Shown here: one piece after another, positions 8,743 through 17,164 of the stretch
Layout of the letters: the number at the start of each line of letters is the position of its first letter
How positions within the stretch are numbered: position 1 is the first letter of the stretch
Assembly: GCF_000757825.1 (NCBI RefSeq)
Contig: NZ_CP009451.1
Coordinates: 3,348,001-3,412,000, forward strand
DNA from: Cedecea neteri
GTDB lineage: Bacteria; Pseudomonadota; Gammaproteobacteria; Enterobacterales; Enterobacteriaceae
Length of the DNA stretch: 64,000 bases
Direction of reading: 5' to 3'
Made by a program: the position numbers and the translations under genes
The notes under the pieces: generated by a model
What the model was told of the DNA's origin: nothing
Seen by the model: the letters and a program-made list of their open reading frames with translations, nothing else
Databases searched by the model: none

Positions 8743-9999
8743 ATGACCACTTTTGAGACCAACACCGCGCCCGTTGAGGCAGGCGGTGAGGGGACCCGCA
8801 CGCCTGAAAAGGCGGTGCGCTGGGCTATTCCGTTGTCGCTGCTTGCCTGTGTACTGCTGGCATTTTTCGACAAAATCAGCATTGCGGCGCTTTTTTCCGA
8901 TAGCCATTTCCAGCAGGCGATGGGCATTGATTTTGATACCACGCGGCTCGGCATTCTGATGAGCGCCTTCCTGCTGAGCTACGGCTTTTCGTCGGTATTT
9001 TTAAGCGGTCTGGGAGACAAAATTGCGCCACTGCGACTGCTCACCGGCATGATGGCGGTGTGGTGTGTGCTGATGGTGGCGATGGGCTTTACCCATAACT
9101 ACACGCTAATGATCGTGCTGCGCATCCTGCTCGGCGTGGCGGAAGGGCCACTGTTCCCGCTGGCGTTCGCCATTGTGCGTCATAGCTTCCCGCAGCACCT
9201 GCAGGCTCGCGCCACCATGCTGTGGCTGTTGGGTACGCCCGTGGGGGCGGCGATTGGTTTTCCGCTTTCCCTCTGGTTGCTCAACACCTTCGGCTGGCAG
9301 AGCACTTTCTTCGTGATGGCGCTGCTTACTGTGCCGGTGCTTATCTTCGTGCGTATCGGCCTGCGCGGGATCCGTCTGGACGCGAAACCTGCCACATCAC
9401 AGGCTTCTCAGGATGAGCGACGTGCCGCACGGCGCGAGCTGTTTGTCAGCACGCACTTCTGGATCATCTGCATCTTTAACATCGCGTTTCTCACCTACCT
9501 GTGGGGCATCAACGGCTGGCTGCCGGGCTACCTGATTAAAGGTAAGGGCATTCACCTGGAGCATGCGGGCTGGCTGTCGTCGATGCCATTTATCGCCATG
9601 CTGGCCGGTGAGGTGATTGGCGCATGGCTTTCGGACCGGGTCGATAAACGCGCCGCGGCCTGTTTTATTTCGATGGCAGGGGCTGCTCTTGGGCTGGTGG
9701 CGGTGATGCACCTCGATACACCGCTGGCCATTATTGCGGCGATGAGCTTTAGCACTTTTATGTGGGGCACTGGCGCCCCCAACATTTTCGCCCTGCTGGC
9801 GAAGGCCACTCACCCGCGCGTAAGCGCCACGGCGGGCGGCATCTTCAACGGGCTGGGAAACTTTGCGGGCGCGCTGTCGCCGGCGGTGATGGGGGCATTG
9901 ATTGCCTTCACCCACAGCATGGATTCCGGACTGATTTTTCTGGCGGTGATGGCGGCGGTGGGCTGCGTCCTGTTACTGCCGCTGCTGAGACGTTACTGA
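8743..9999 (+). CDS. MFS transporter, anion:cation symporter type
   Basis: 418 residues with about 12 membrane segments after a 25-residue polar N-terminus. FFDKISIAALFS and LRILLGVAEGPLFPLAF mark the ACS branch, like the divergent transporter at 1689-2900, but the two are clearly diverged rather than a recent duplicate. It is expected to import an aromatic or other organic acid by proton symport. GGGGGAG precedes the ATG. Two importers under one control region could serve different substrates, or different stages of the pathway. Confidence 0.87.
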   Translation: MTTFETNTAPVEAGGEGTRTPEKAVRWAIPLSLLACVLLAFFDKISIAALFSDSHFQQAMGIDFDTTRLGILMSAFLLSYGFSSVFLSGLGDKIAPLRLLTGMMAVWCVLMVAMGFTHNYTLMIVLRILLGVAEGPLFPLAFAIVRHSFPQHLQARATMLWLLGTPVGAAIGFPLSLWLLNTFGWQSTFFVMALLTVPVLIFVRIGLRGIRLDAKPATSQASQDERRAARRELFVSTHFWIICIFNIAFLTYLWGINGWLPGYLIKGKGIHLEHAGWLSSMPFIAMLAGEVIGAWLSDRVDKRAAACFISMAGAALGLVAVMHLDTPLAIIAAMSFSTFMWGTGAPNIFALLAKATHPRVSATAGGIFNGLGNFAGALSPAVMGALIAFTHSMDSGLIFLAVMAAVGCVLLLPLLRRY

Positions 10000-10009
10000 G
10001 GAGAGTGTC

Positions 10010-10540
10010 ATGACTGATTCAACCATAGCTTCAAAACCGGGCGTTAAACCTGAAAACCTGACGATGGAAGAGTGGATCGAGTCGCGTATTGCGCGCTTCG
10101 AAGGCCGTAAATACGACTGGAACGCGCTGAAGTTCCAGGCTGATTTCGACCCGAAATACCGCCGCGCGCAGATGCGCTACATCGGCACGGGGGCAACGGG
10201 CGTCGCCAGCGATACCAACACGGTTCAGGCAGAACACTTTACCTTCTCCACCATGGTGCTGCCGTCTAAATGTGAAGGGCCTCTGCACCTGCACGATGAT
10301 GTGGAGGAGGTGTTTTTCATGCTCAAAGGACAAATCACCCTGATGATCCAGGACGGTGATAACTACACCGAAACCGTGCTGCGCGAGCGCGATTTGATCT
10401 CGGTCCCGCCGGGAATCTATCGCGGGCTGTTTAACCACGGCGAAGAAGAGGCGCTGATGTGCGTCATGCTGGGGACCAACAAGCCGGAAATCCCGACCTA
10501 CCCGGAAGACCACCCGCTCTCAAAAGTGAAGCGGGGCTAA
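10010..10540 (+). CDS. Cupin-domain protein
   Basis: 176 residues. A single cupin core starts near residue 75, with the metal motif GPLHLHDDVEEVFFMLKG (H93, H95 and E99 or E100 as ligands) and a second conserved strand region around VPPGIYRGLFNHG. Small metal-binding cupins in degradation clusters act as isomerases, dioxygenases or decarboxylases, or bind a ligand without catalysis. The HxH-E motif is intact, so catalysis is plausible. The specific reaction cannot be read from the sequence. It lies 10 bp after the transporter and 9 bp before the hydrolase. Confidence 0.8.
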   Translation: MTDSTIASKPGVKPENLTMEEWIESRIARFEGRKYDWNALKFQADFDPKYRRAQMRYIGTGATGVASDTNTVQAEHFTFSTMVLPSKCEGPLHLHDDVEEVFFMLKGQITLMIQDGDNYTETVLRERDLISVPPGIYRGLFNHGEEEALMCVMLGTNKPEIPTYPEDHPLSKVKRG

Positions 10541-10549
10541 GGGGGCGCT

Positions 10550-11320
10550 ATGACGGGCTTTCGTGAACAGGGAAGCGGTATCCCGCTGATGCTGCTGCAT
10601 GGCATTAGTTCCGGCGCAGCTTCCTGGCATAAGCAGATGTCGCTAAACGGTTTTCGCGTGCTGGCGTGGGACATGCCCGGTTATGGCGAAAACCCAATAC
10701 TGGCGACCGAGCGTGCGAATGCGGGGGAATATGCCGACGCGCTGGCGGCGATGCTCGACCGCGCAGGCGTCTGGCGGACGGTGCTGGTTGGCCACTCTTT
10801 GGGGGCGCTGGTCGCCAGCGCATTTGCCGCGAAATACCCGGAGCGCGTGCTGCATTTAGTGCTGGCGGATGCCGCGCAAGGCTATGGCCAGGCCGCAGCG
10901 GAACAGCGCGAGCAGGTGTGGCGCAGCCGGGAGCAACAGATAGCGCTAGGCGGCGAAATCCTGGCGCAAACCCGGGCCGCGAAGCTGCTGCGCCCGGGCG
11001 CGCGGGCCGAAGATATTGGCACGGTAGCGGCGGGGATGCGCAGGCTGTGTGTCGATGGTTATCTGGCCGCGGCCTGGATGCTGGTACATGACGATATCCA
11101 CGGCTGGCTAAAGCGTTATTCCGGCGCGTTTGAAGTCTGGTGCGGGGAGCAAGATGCCATTACCCAGCCGGAGCTGGTGCAAGGGCTGGCTCTTCGCTAT
11201 GGCATGCCTTTTATTAGCATCCCGCAGGCCGGGCATGCCAGCTATCTCGATAACGACGCATTTTTTAACCAACAGCTTTTACGCATTAACGAAGAGGTGC
11301 GCGATGAATGCACAAATTGA
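10550..11320 (+). CDS. Alpha/beta hydrolase, candidate meta-cleavage product hydrolase
   Basis: 256 residues with a complete catalytic triad: S83 in GHSLG, D202 in GEQDAIT and H229 in AGHASY. LLHGIS near residue 17 forms the oxyanion hole. In extradiol pathways enzymes of this fold (BphD, MhpC) split the meta-cleavage product into a 2-hydroxydienoate and an acid; enol-lactone hydrolases share the fold, so the assignment is contextual. Its last 17 bases overlap the start of the next gene. Confidence 0.83.
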   Translation: MTGFREQGSGIPLMLLHGISSGAASWHKQMSLNGFRVLAWDMPGYGENPILATERANAGEYADALAAMLDRAGVWRTVLVGHSLGALVASAFAAKYPERVLHLVLADAAQGYGQAAAEQREQVWRSREQQIALGGEILAQTRAAKLLRPGARAEDIGTVAAGMRRLCVDGYLAAAWMLVHDDIHGWLKRYSGAFEVWCGEQDAITQPELVQGLALRYGMPFISIPQAGHASYLDNDAFFNQQLLRINEEVRDECTN

Positions 11321-12098
11321 CGGGCGTATAGCGGTAGTCACCGGCGGTTCTTCCGGCATTGGCTTTGAAACGCTGCGCCTGCTGCTGGGCGAAGGGGCAA
11401 AAGTGGCCTTCTGTGGCCGCGACCAGGACCGCCTCGCCAGCGCGCATGCGGCGCTGCAAAACGAATATCCCGATGGGGAGATTTTCTCTTACCGCTGTGA
11501 CGTGTTGAATGCCGATGAAGTCCTGGCGTTTGCGGATGCGGTGAAATCCCGCTTTGGCGCAACGGATATGCTGATCAACAACGCCGGGCAGGGTTATGTG
11601 GCGCACTTCCATGACACTCCGCGTGAGGCGTGGCTGCACGAAGCCGGGCTCAAACTGTTCGGCGTCATCAACCCCGTTCAGGCGTTTCAGCCGCAGCTGG
11701 AGCAATCGGATATCGCTTCTATTACCTGCGTGAACTCCCTGCTGGCGCTCCAGCCGGAGGAGCACATGATCGCCACCTCTGCGGCCCGTGCGGCGCTGTT
11801 GAACATGACCCTTACGCTCTCAAAAGAACTGGTGAGTAAAGGTATTCGGGTGAACTCGATTCTTCTTGGCATGGTGGAATCCGGGCAGTGGCAACGCCGC
11901 TTTGAAGAGCGCGCGGATAAAAGCCAGAGCTGGCCGGAGTGGACGGCGGGAATTGCTCGTAAACGCGGCATTCCGATGGCTCGTCTCGGCAAGCCACAGG
12001 AACCTGCCCAGGCGCTGCTGTTCCTTGCCTCGCCGCTGGCCTCGTTTACCACCGGTGCCGCGCTGGACGTTTCCGGCGGTTTTTGCCGTCATCTGTAA
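11304..12098 (+). CDS. Atypical SDR-family protein lacking Tyr-x3-Lys
   Basis: 264 residues with a clear Rossmann start (VVTGGSSGIG), INNAG and a normal C-terminal substrate region. Where classical SDRs have Y-x3-K, the sequence reads ATSAARAALLNMT: Tyr is replaced by Thr and Lys by Arg. This substitution recurs in a divergent SDR subgroup, so it is probably not a defect, but the chemistry is likely not the standard hydride transfer with tyrosine acid-base catalysis. The ATG at 11304 follows GAGG within the end of the hydrolase gene; in-frame upstream extension would lie wholly inside that gene. Role in the pathway unknown. Confidence 0.82.
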   Translation: MNAQIDGRIAVVTGGSSGIGFETLRLLLGEGAKVAFCGRDQDRLASAHAALQNEYPDGEIFSYRCDVLNADEVLAFADAVKSRFGATDMLINNAGQGYVAHFHDTPREAWLHEAGLKLFGVINPVQAFQPQLEQSDIASITCVNSLLALQPEEHMIATSAARAALLNMTLTLSKELVSKGIRVNSILLGMVESGQWQRRFEERADKSQSWPEWTAGIARKRGIPMARLGKPQEPAQALLFLASPLASFTTGAALDVSGGFCRHL

Positions 12099-12107
12099 GG
12101 ACACATC

Positions 12108-12878
12108 ATGAAAAAGATCATGTTAATTGGCTATGGGGCAATGGCGCAGGCGGTGATTGAGCGTCTGCCTGCTCAGGTTGCCATCGGCTGGATTGTGGCA
12201 CGTGAATCTCACCATGACGCTATTCGGGCTCAGTTTGGTGATGCGGTGCTGGCACTGACCTCGCCGATGGCGTGCACGGACACGCCCGATCTGGTGCTGG
12301 AGTGTGCCAGTCAGCAGGCCGTGGCGCAGTATGGCGAAGAAATTTTGCAGCGGGGCTGGCATCTGGCGGTGATTTCTACCGGGGCACTGGCGGACAGCGC
12401 GCTGGAACAGCGCCTGCTTCACGCGGGCGGCAAGCTGACCCTGCTCTCCGGTGCCGTGGCAGGCATTGACGGCCTGTCTGCGGCAAGAGAGGGCGGGCTT
12501 GAACGGGTGACCTATCAGTCTCGTAAAAGCCCGGCCAGCTGGCGCGGCAGCTACGCAGAGCAGCTTATCGATCTTAATGCAGTATCAGAAGCGCAGGTCT
12601 TCTTTGAAGGCAGCGCCCGCGAGGCGGCGCGTCTGTTTCCGGCCAATGCCAACGTTGCTGCTACCGTGGCGCTCGGCGGCATAGGCATGGATGACACCCG
12701 CGTGCGGCTGATGGTTGACCCGGCCACGAAGCGCAACACCCACACGCTGCACGTTGAAGGCGTGTTTGGCGAGTTTCATCTGGAGCTGAGCGGCCTACCG
12801 CTTGCCGGTAATCCAAAAACCTCCACTCTGGCGGCACTCAGCGCGGTACGCGCCTGCCGCGAACTGGCCCGGCGCTGA
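12108..12878 (+). CDS. L-aspartate dehydrogenase family protein
   Basis: 256 residues. The N-terminal Rossmann domain opens with MLIGYGAMAQAV; the C-terminal domain has the family stretch PANANVAATVALGGIGMDD and H212 in RNTHTLHVEG, matching the active-site histidine of L-aspartate dehydrogenases (NAD(P)-dependent interconversion of aspartate with oxaloacetate and ammonia). In other bacteria this family can feed NAD synthesis, but no nadA or nadC is nearby; here it lies between an SDR and an aldehyde dehydrogenase in a catabolic operon. It may act on a pathway amine/imine or use ammonia released from the substrate. Confidence 0.82.
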   Translation: MKKIMLIGYGAMAQAVIERLPAQVAIGWIVARESHHDAIRAQFGDAVLALTSPMACTDTPDLVLECASQQAVAQYGEEILQRGWHLAVISTGALADSALEQRLLHAGGKLTLLSGAVAGIDGLSAAREGGLERVTYQSRKSPASWRGSYAEQLIDLNAVSEAQVFFEGSAREAARLFPANANVAATVALGGIGMDDTRVRLMVDPATKRNTHTLHVEGVFGEFHLELSGLPLAGNPKTSTLAALSAVRACRELARR

Positions 12879-12884
12879 GGAACC

Positions 12885-14357
12885 ATGATGGAAGAGTTGA
12901 ATATTTTCATCGGCGGCCAGTGGCGACGCGGCGGCGGCACCCTGATGCAGAGTCATTTTCCCGCTGACGGTTCGCTGAACGCCACGCTGAACGCCGCCAG
13001 TCTCGACGATCTGCAGGACGCGATTGAGGCCGGCGAGCGTGCGTGGAGGGATCCCGCATGGCGAAACAGTCTGCCTCACAGCCGTGCAAAGATCCTGCAC
13101 AGGGTGGCGGATCTGATCGAATCTCGGCTAGATGAGCTGGCACGCCTGCAGAGCCGCGATAACGGTAAGCCGCTGGCGGAAGCGCGTGGGCTGGTGATGA
13201 GTGCGGCGGGAACGGCGCGCTATTTTGCTGCTGCCTGTGAGCTGCTGGAGGGCGAATTGCCCACGCCACGGCAGGCTGACTTACTGACGCTGAGCCGCTA
13301 TGAACCGCTGGGTGTGGTGGCAGCCATTACGCCGTGGAATTCGCCTATTGCCAGCGAAATGCAGAAAGTCGCCCCTGCTATTGCGGCCGGTAACGCAGTT
13401 ATCCTCAAACCCGCGGAAGCCACGCCGCTGATGGCGCTGGAGCTGGCGCGAATTTTTGAGCAGGCCGGGCTACCCGCCGGGCTGCTCAGCGTATTACCGG
13501 GCAAAGGTTCAGTGATTGGCGATGCGCTGGCGCGTCACCCCAAGGTGCGGAAGATCTCCTTTACCGGAGGAACCACCACGGGCCGCCATTTGGCGCACGT
13601 GGCGGCTGAAAAGCTTATTCCTGCTTCACTGGAACTGGGCGGTAAATCCCCGACCATCGTTTTGGAAGATGCCAACATTGAGCAGGCCGCGCGTGGGATC
13701 TGCTACGGCATTTTCAGCTCGGCGGGGCAGGCGTGCATCGCGGGTTCGCGCCTGTTCGTGCATGAAAGCGTTTATCCGCAGCTGATGGCGCGACTGCTGG
13801 AACTCACGCGCGGGCTGCGCATCGGCAATCCCTTCACTGACGGCGTGCACATGGGGCCGTTAATTAACGACAGGCACCGTCAGAGCGTGCAGGACTACGT
13901 CGAGCTGGCGAAGCGTGAAGGCGGGCGCTTGCTGTGCGGCGGGGAGATCCCGGCCGATCCACAGTTGGCAAACGGCAGTTTCTTCCTGCCTACGATCGTT
14001 GAAGGACTGACCAATAGCGCTCGCGCTTGCCAGGAAGAGATCTTCGGCCCGGTGCTGGTCGCCATGCCGTTTAGCGATGAGGCGGCGCTGATTCGCGAGG
14101 CTAATGACTCGGTTTATGGCCTTGCGGCAGGGATCTGGACGCGCGATACAGGCCGTGCCCTGCGCCTGAGTGAGCAGTTGGAAGCGGGCACGGTGTGGAT
14201 AAACACCTACAAAGTTTTTGCTATTTCGACCCCGTTTGGGGGCTTTAAAGAGAGCGGTCTGGGCCGCGAAAAGGGCATTCAGGGGCTGAAAGCCTGGATG
14301 CAGCAAAAGAGCATTTATCTGGCGACGGGCAACGGCGTCAACCACTGGTGCGACTGA
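12885..14357 (+). CDS. NAD(P)-dependent aldehyde dehydrogenase
   Basis: 490 residues, standard ALDH length. The oxyanion Asn (N152 in PWNSP), general base E250 (LELGGKSP) and catalytic C284 (GQACIAGSR) are all present, as is the cofactor loop FTGGTTTG near 226. It oxidises an aldehyde to the acid; the ThDP enzyme just downstream would be a logical source of that aldehyde by 2-oxo-acid decarboxylation. Two ATG codons are adjacent (12885 and 12888), with GAGG just upstream. The gap to the next gene is 14 bp. Confidence 0.9.
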   Translation: MMEELNIFIGGQWRRGGGTLMQSHFPADGSLNATLNAASLDDLQDAIEAGERAWRDPAWRNSLPHSRAKILHRVADLIESRLDELARLQSRDNGKPLAEARGLVMSAAGTARYFAAACELLEGELPTPRQADLLTLSRYEPLGVVAAITPWNSPIASEMQKVAPAIAAGNAVILKPAEATPLMALELARIFEQAGLPAGLLSVLPGKGSVIGDALARHPKVRKISFTGGTTTGRHLAHVAAEKLIPASLELGGKSPTIVLEDANIEQAARGICYGIFSSAGQACIAGSRLFVHESVYPQLMARLLELTRGLRIGNPFTDGVHMGPLINDRHRQSVQDYVELAKREGGRLLCGGEIPADPQLANGSFFLPTIVEGLTNSARACQEEIFGPVLVAMPFSDEAALIREANDSVYGLAAGIWTRDTGRALRLSEQLEAGTVWINTYKVFAISTPFGGFKESGLGREKGIQGLKAWMQQKSIYLATGNGVNHWCD

Positions 14358-14371
14358 GAAAAGGGTGAGCA

Positions 14372-16012
14372 ATGAGTGAAATGATAACCGTCGGCGATGC
14401 CATCGCCAGAACGCTGGAACAGTATAAGGTTGAGGCCATTTATGGCGTCATCTCTATTCATAACTTACCTATCGCGGATGCGGTGGGGCAGCGCGGGAAT
14501 ATCCGCTTTGTCCCGGCGCGCGGTGAAGCGGGTTCTGTCACTATGGCCGACGCCCACGGGCGTTTTTCCGGCCTTGGCGTGGCGCTAACCAGCACCGGTG
14601 CGGGCGCAGGTAACGCGGTGGGCGCGCTGGTTGAGGCGATGAATGCCTGCACGCCGCTATTGCATCTGACCGGTCAGGTGGAGAAAGCCTGGCTGGATGC
14701 CGACACCGGATTTATCCATGAAACCCGCGATCAGCTGACCTTCCTGAAGGCCAGCTCAAAACGGGCGTATCGCATCAGCAATGCCAACCAGGCGATGGCG
14801 ATTCTGCATAAAGCCATTCAGGAGGCGCAGACCCCGCCGTGTGGACCAGTCTCTGTCGAAATCCCGATCGATATTCAGGGGGCGAAGATCCCGCTGTCGC
14901 TGGTGACGGCACCGGTAAAAGCGGCTTCGGCTTCAACCGTAGATGCCACGGTTGTCGATACGCTGTGGGCACAGCTAAAACAGGCGAAACAGCCGTTACT
15001 GTGGCTGGGCGGCGGGGCTCTGGGCTGCTCAGAAGCAGTGAAAAAACTGGCGGATGCGGGGATTACCGTTATCTCCAGCACCCATGCGCGCGGCGTGCTG
15101 GCGGACAGCCACCGTGCCAGCCTGCGAGCGTTCCATAACTCGCCGTCGGTTGAGGCTCTCATCGCGCAGTGCGACTTTACGCTGGTGGCCGGTTCACGCC
15201 TGCGCAGTAACGAAACCCGCTCGTGGACGCTTGACCTACCGCATCCGCGCGTGCAGGTTGATATCGATCCGGCGGCGGCGAGCCGTAACTACCTGATGGA
15301 CAACACCCTCGTGGCTGACTGTGCTTCGCTGATGGCCGCCCTGGCCGATAAAGCGCAGGGGCGTGAATGGGGCGATGCCCATTGGGATGCTCAGGTGCAG
15401 GAGGCGGTAGCCAAAGCGGATCAGGGGCTGCGGGAGCAGTGCGGGGCCTATGCGAAGCTCAATGATGCTATCGAGAAAGCGTTACCGAAAGATGGCCTGC
15501 TGGTACGCGATATCACCGTTTCCGGCAGCCTGTGGGGCAGCCGTTTGTTCCGCGCGCACGGGCCGCTGATGAACATCCACTCCCTCGCAGGGGCGATCGG
15601 TATGGGTCTGCCGATGGCCATCGGCACCGCGATTGCTAATCCACAACGTAAGGTCGTGGGGCTGGTCGGCGATGGCGGCTTGAGCCTGAACATGGGAGAA
15701 CTGGCGACGCTGGCGCAGGAGAAAGCTAACGTCACGCTGCTGGTGATGAACGATGGCGGTTACGGCGTGATGCGTGGCATTCAGGATAAGTATTTCGGCG
15801 GGCGTCAGTATTATAACGAGCTGCATACGCCGGATTTCACCCAGCTTGCTCAGGCGATTGGCCTGCAGGCCTGGAGCGTGGAACGGGCTGAGGATTTTGA
15901 CTCGGTGATGACTGAAGCTCTGGCGATGCCGGGGCCTTCGGTCGTAGAAGTGCGAATGGGGCTGATAGGTGCCCTGAAGTTCGCCGGGCCACCGCAGAAG
16001 ACGCTTTACTAA
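14372..16012 (+). CDS. Thiamine-diphosphate-dependent decarboxylase/synthase family protein
   Basis: 546 residues in three-domain ThDP architecture: N-terminal domain with the activating glutamate E52 (ARGEAGSVTMADAHGRF), a central domain, and a C-terminal ThDP/Mg motif from GDG at 433-435 to the NDGGYG loop. This pattern is shared by acetolactate synthase large subunits, benzoylformate decarboxylase and related enzymes. There is no regulatory small-subunit gene, and the neighbours are catabolic, so a 2-oxo-acid decarboxylase or carboligase role is preferred over branched-chain amino acid synthesis. It is the last gene of the cluster; a hairpin follows at 16097. Confidence 0.85.
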   Translation: MSEMITVGDAIARTLEQYKVEAIYGVISIHNLPIADAVGQRGNIRFVPARGEAGSVTMADAHGRFSGLGVALTSTGAGAGNAVGALVEAMNACTPLLHLTGQVEKAWLDADTGFIHETRDQLTFLKASSKRAYRISNANQAMAILHKAIQEAQTPPCGPVSVEIPIDIQGAKIPLSLVTAPVKAASASTVDATVVDTLWAQLKQAKQPLLWLGGGALGCSEAVKKLADAGITVISSTHARGVLADSHRASLRAFHNSPSVEALIAQCDFTLVAGSRLRSNETRSWTLDLPHPRVQVDIDPAAASRNYLMDNTLVADCASLMAALADKAQGREWGDAHWDAQVQEAVAKADQGLREQCGAYAKLNDAIEKALPKDGLLVRDITVSGSLWGSRLFRAHGPLMNIHSLAGAIGMGLPMAIGTAIANPQRKVVGLVGDGGLSLNMGELATLAQEKANVTLLVMNDGGYGVMRGIQDKYFGGRQYYNELHTPDFTQLAQAIGLQAWSVERAEDFDSVMTEALAMPGPSVVEVRMGLIGALKFAGPPQKTLY

Positions 16013-16096
16013 GGTATTGGCTGTGGCGCTCTTCTTGAACTGTTCGGGGAGAGCTTAGGCAGATGTTCTGGGCAGGGTTAACACGCTTAGCCCTAT

Positions 16097-16127
16097 AACG
16101 ATCGACCTGTTATTCAGGCCGATCGTT
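16097..16127. terminator. Hairpin between the convergent ThDP and loiP genes
   Basis: AACGATCG-a-CCTG, loop TTATT, CAGG-c-CGATCGTT: a 12 bp stem with one mismatch. There is no strong T run on either strand, but the position between two converging genes fits a terminator or transcript-end stem. Confidence 0.45.
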
Positions 16128-16136
16128 GCCACATAT

Positions 16137-16895
16137 TTATTTAATCCCGTCCGCCGCCATACGGTCGCGGATGTGCTGGGCACGCGCGGCAGACGCCGGG
16201 TGGTCGTCCAGCATGGAGCTTTGACGGCCTTCGTCGAGCTTAGCCAGTTTCTCAAAGCTGGTGGCAAGGCCGGTCGGGTTGATACCACGTTTGCGCAACA
16301 GATCGTAAGAGTAGTCGTCAGCCTCGGACTCCTGGCGCTGGGAGAACTGAGCGTTGACCAGTTTTTCGCCTAAATCCCCAAGCTGAGACTGCGACAGGTT
16401 GCCAATCACGCCGCCCGCAGATGCCGCTGCAACACGTGCTGCGTTAGCCCCGAGCGCGACCTGCATGCCCTTTTTCACGTGGCCGAGCGCGACGTGCCCC
16501 ATTTCGTGGCCAATCACCGCTTCGACTTCGTTGTCATCCATGATGTCCATCAGGCCGCTGTAGACGCGGATACAGCCGTTAGCCATGGCGAAGGCGTTGA
16601 CGTCCTTGGTCACATAAACCTTGTAGTTAACCGGCAGGCCGTTGATGTTATCGCCCAGCGCGGAGGCAATTTTGTTCAGCCGCTGGGTGTAGGGGCTGTC
16701 TGCCGGGGCAATCGTGGCTTTGCTGTCCTGCTGCTTGCAGGCGTCATCGCTCAGGGTTTTGACCTGGGCATCGCTTAGCGTGTAGGCCTGGAAAGCTTCG
16801 GCTCCGGAGGTAAGTAGCCCGTTGGAGTCCATTCCCTGGCAGCCGGTCAGCAGGGCCGCGACGCTCAGGCTCAACAATATTGGGCGCATCTTCAT
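16137..16895 (-). CDS. loiP: M48-family metalloprotease lipoprotein LoiP
   Basis: 252 residues from the ATG at 16895, as in E. coli. The signal peptide ends in the lipobox LLTGC, giving an outer-membrane lipoprotein facing the periplasm. The zinc site HEMGH, in VIGHEMGHVALGH, is intact. It degrades or processes outer-membrane proteins under low-osmolarity stress in E. coli. An ATG two codons upstream (16901) has similar spacing to the AAGGAA ribosome site and cannot be excluded. In E. coli speB adjoins loiP; here the catabolic island separates them. It is divergent from tktA. Confidence 0.94.
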   Translation of the reverse strand: MKMRPILLSLSVAALLTGCQGMDSNGLLTSGAEAFQAYTLSDAQVKTLSDDACKQQDSKATIAPADSPYTQRLNKIASALGDNINGLPVNYKVYVTKDVNAFAMANGCIRVYSGLMDIMDDNEVEAVIGHEMGHVALGHVKKGMQVALGANAARVAAASAGGVIGNLSQSQLGDLGEKLVNAQFSQRQESEADDYSYDLLRKRGINPTGLATSFEKLAKLDEGRQSSMLDDHPASAARAQHIRDRMAADGIK

Positions 16896-17164
16896 GGCCA
16901 TTTTTCCTTTCTTTATAATAGGTAAAAACAGAATCGGATTTACCGCAGGCGAGGCGGCTCCACACTCAGTATAAAGAAGAATAAATGGCCTGCGCATCAG
17001 GTTGCGCAACTTGCGAGCGTTATCCAGAGATTTCTTACCCTGTCAACGGCGCGCCGCATGTACATGACCATTCCCCTGGTGTACATTGTTGTCACATTTT
17101 CGGGCGTAGCCCATAACGCATCGTAGTCAAGGCGCGATCTTCAACCATCCGATCTGGAGTCAAA

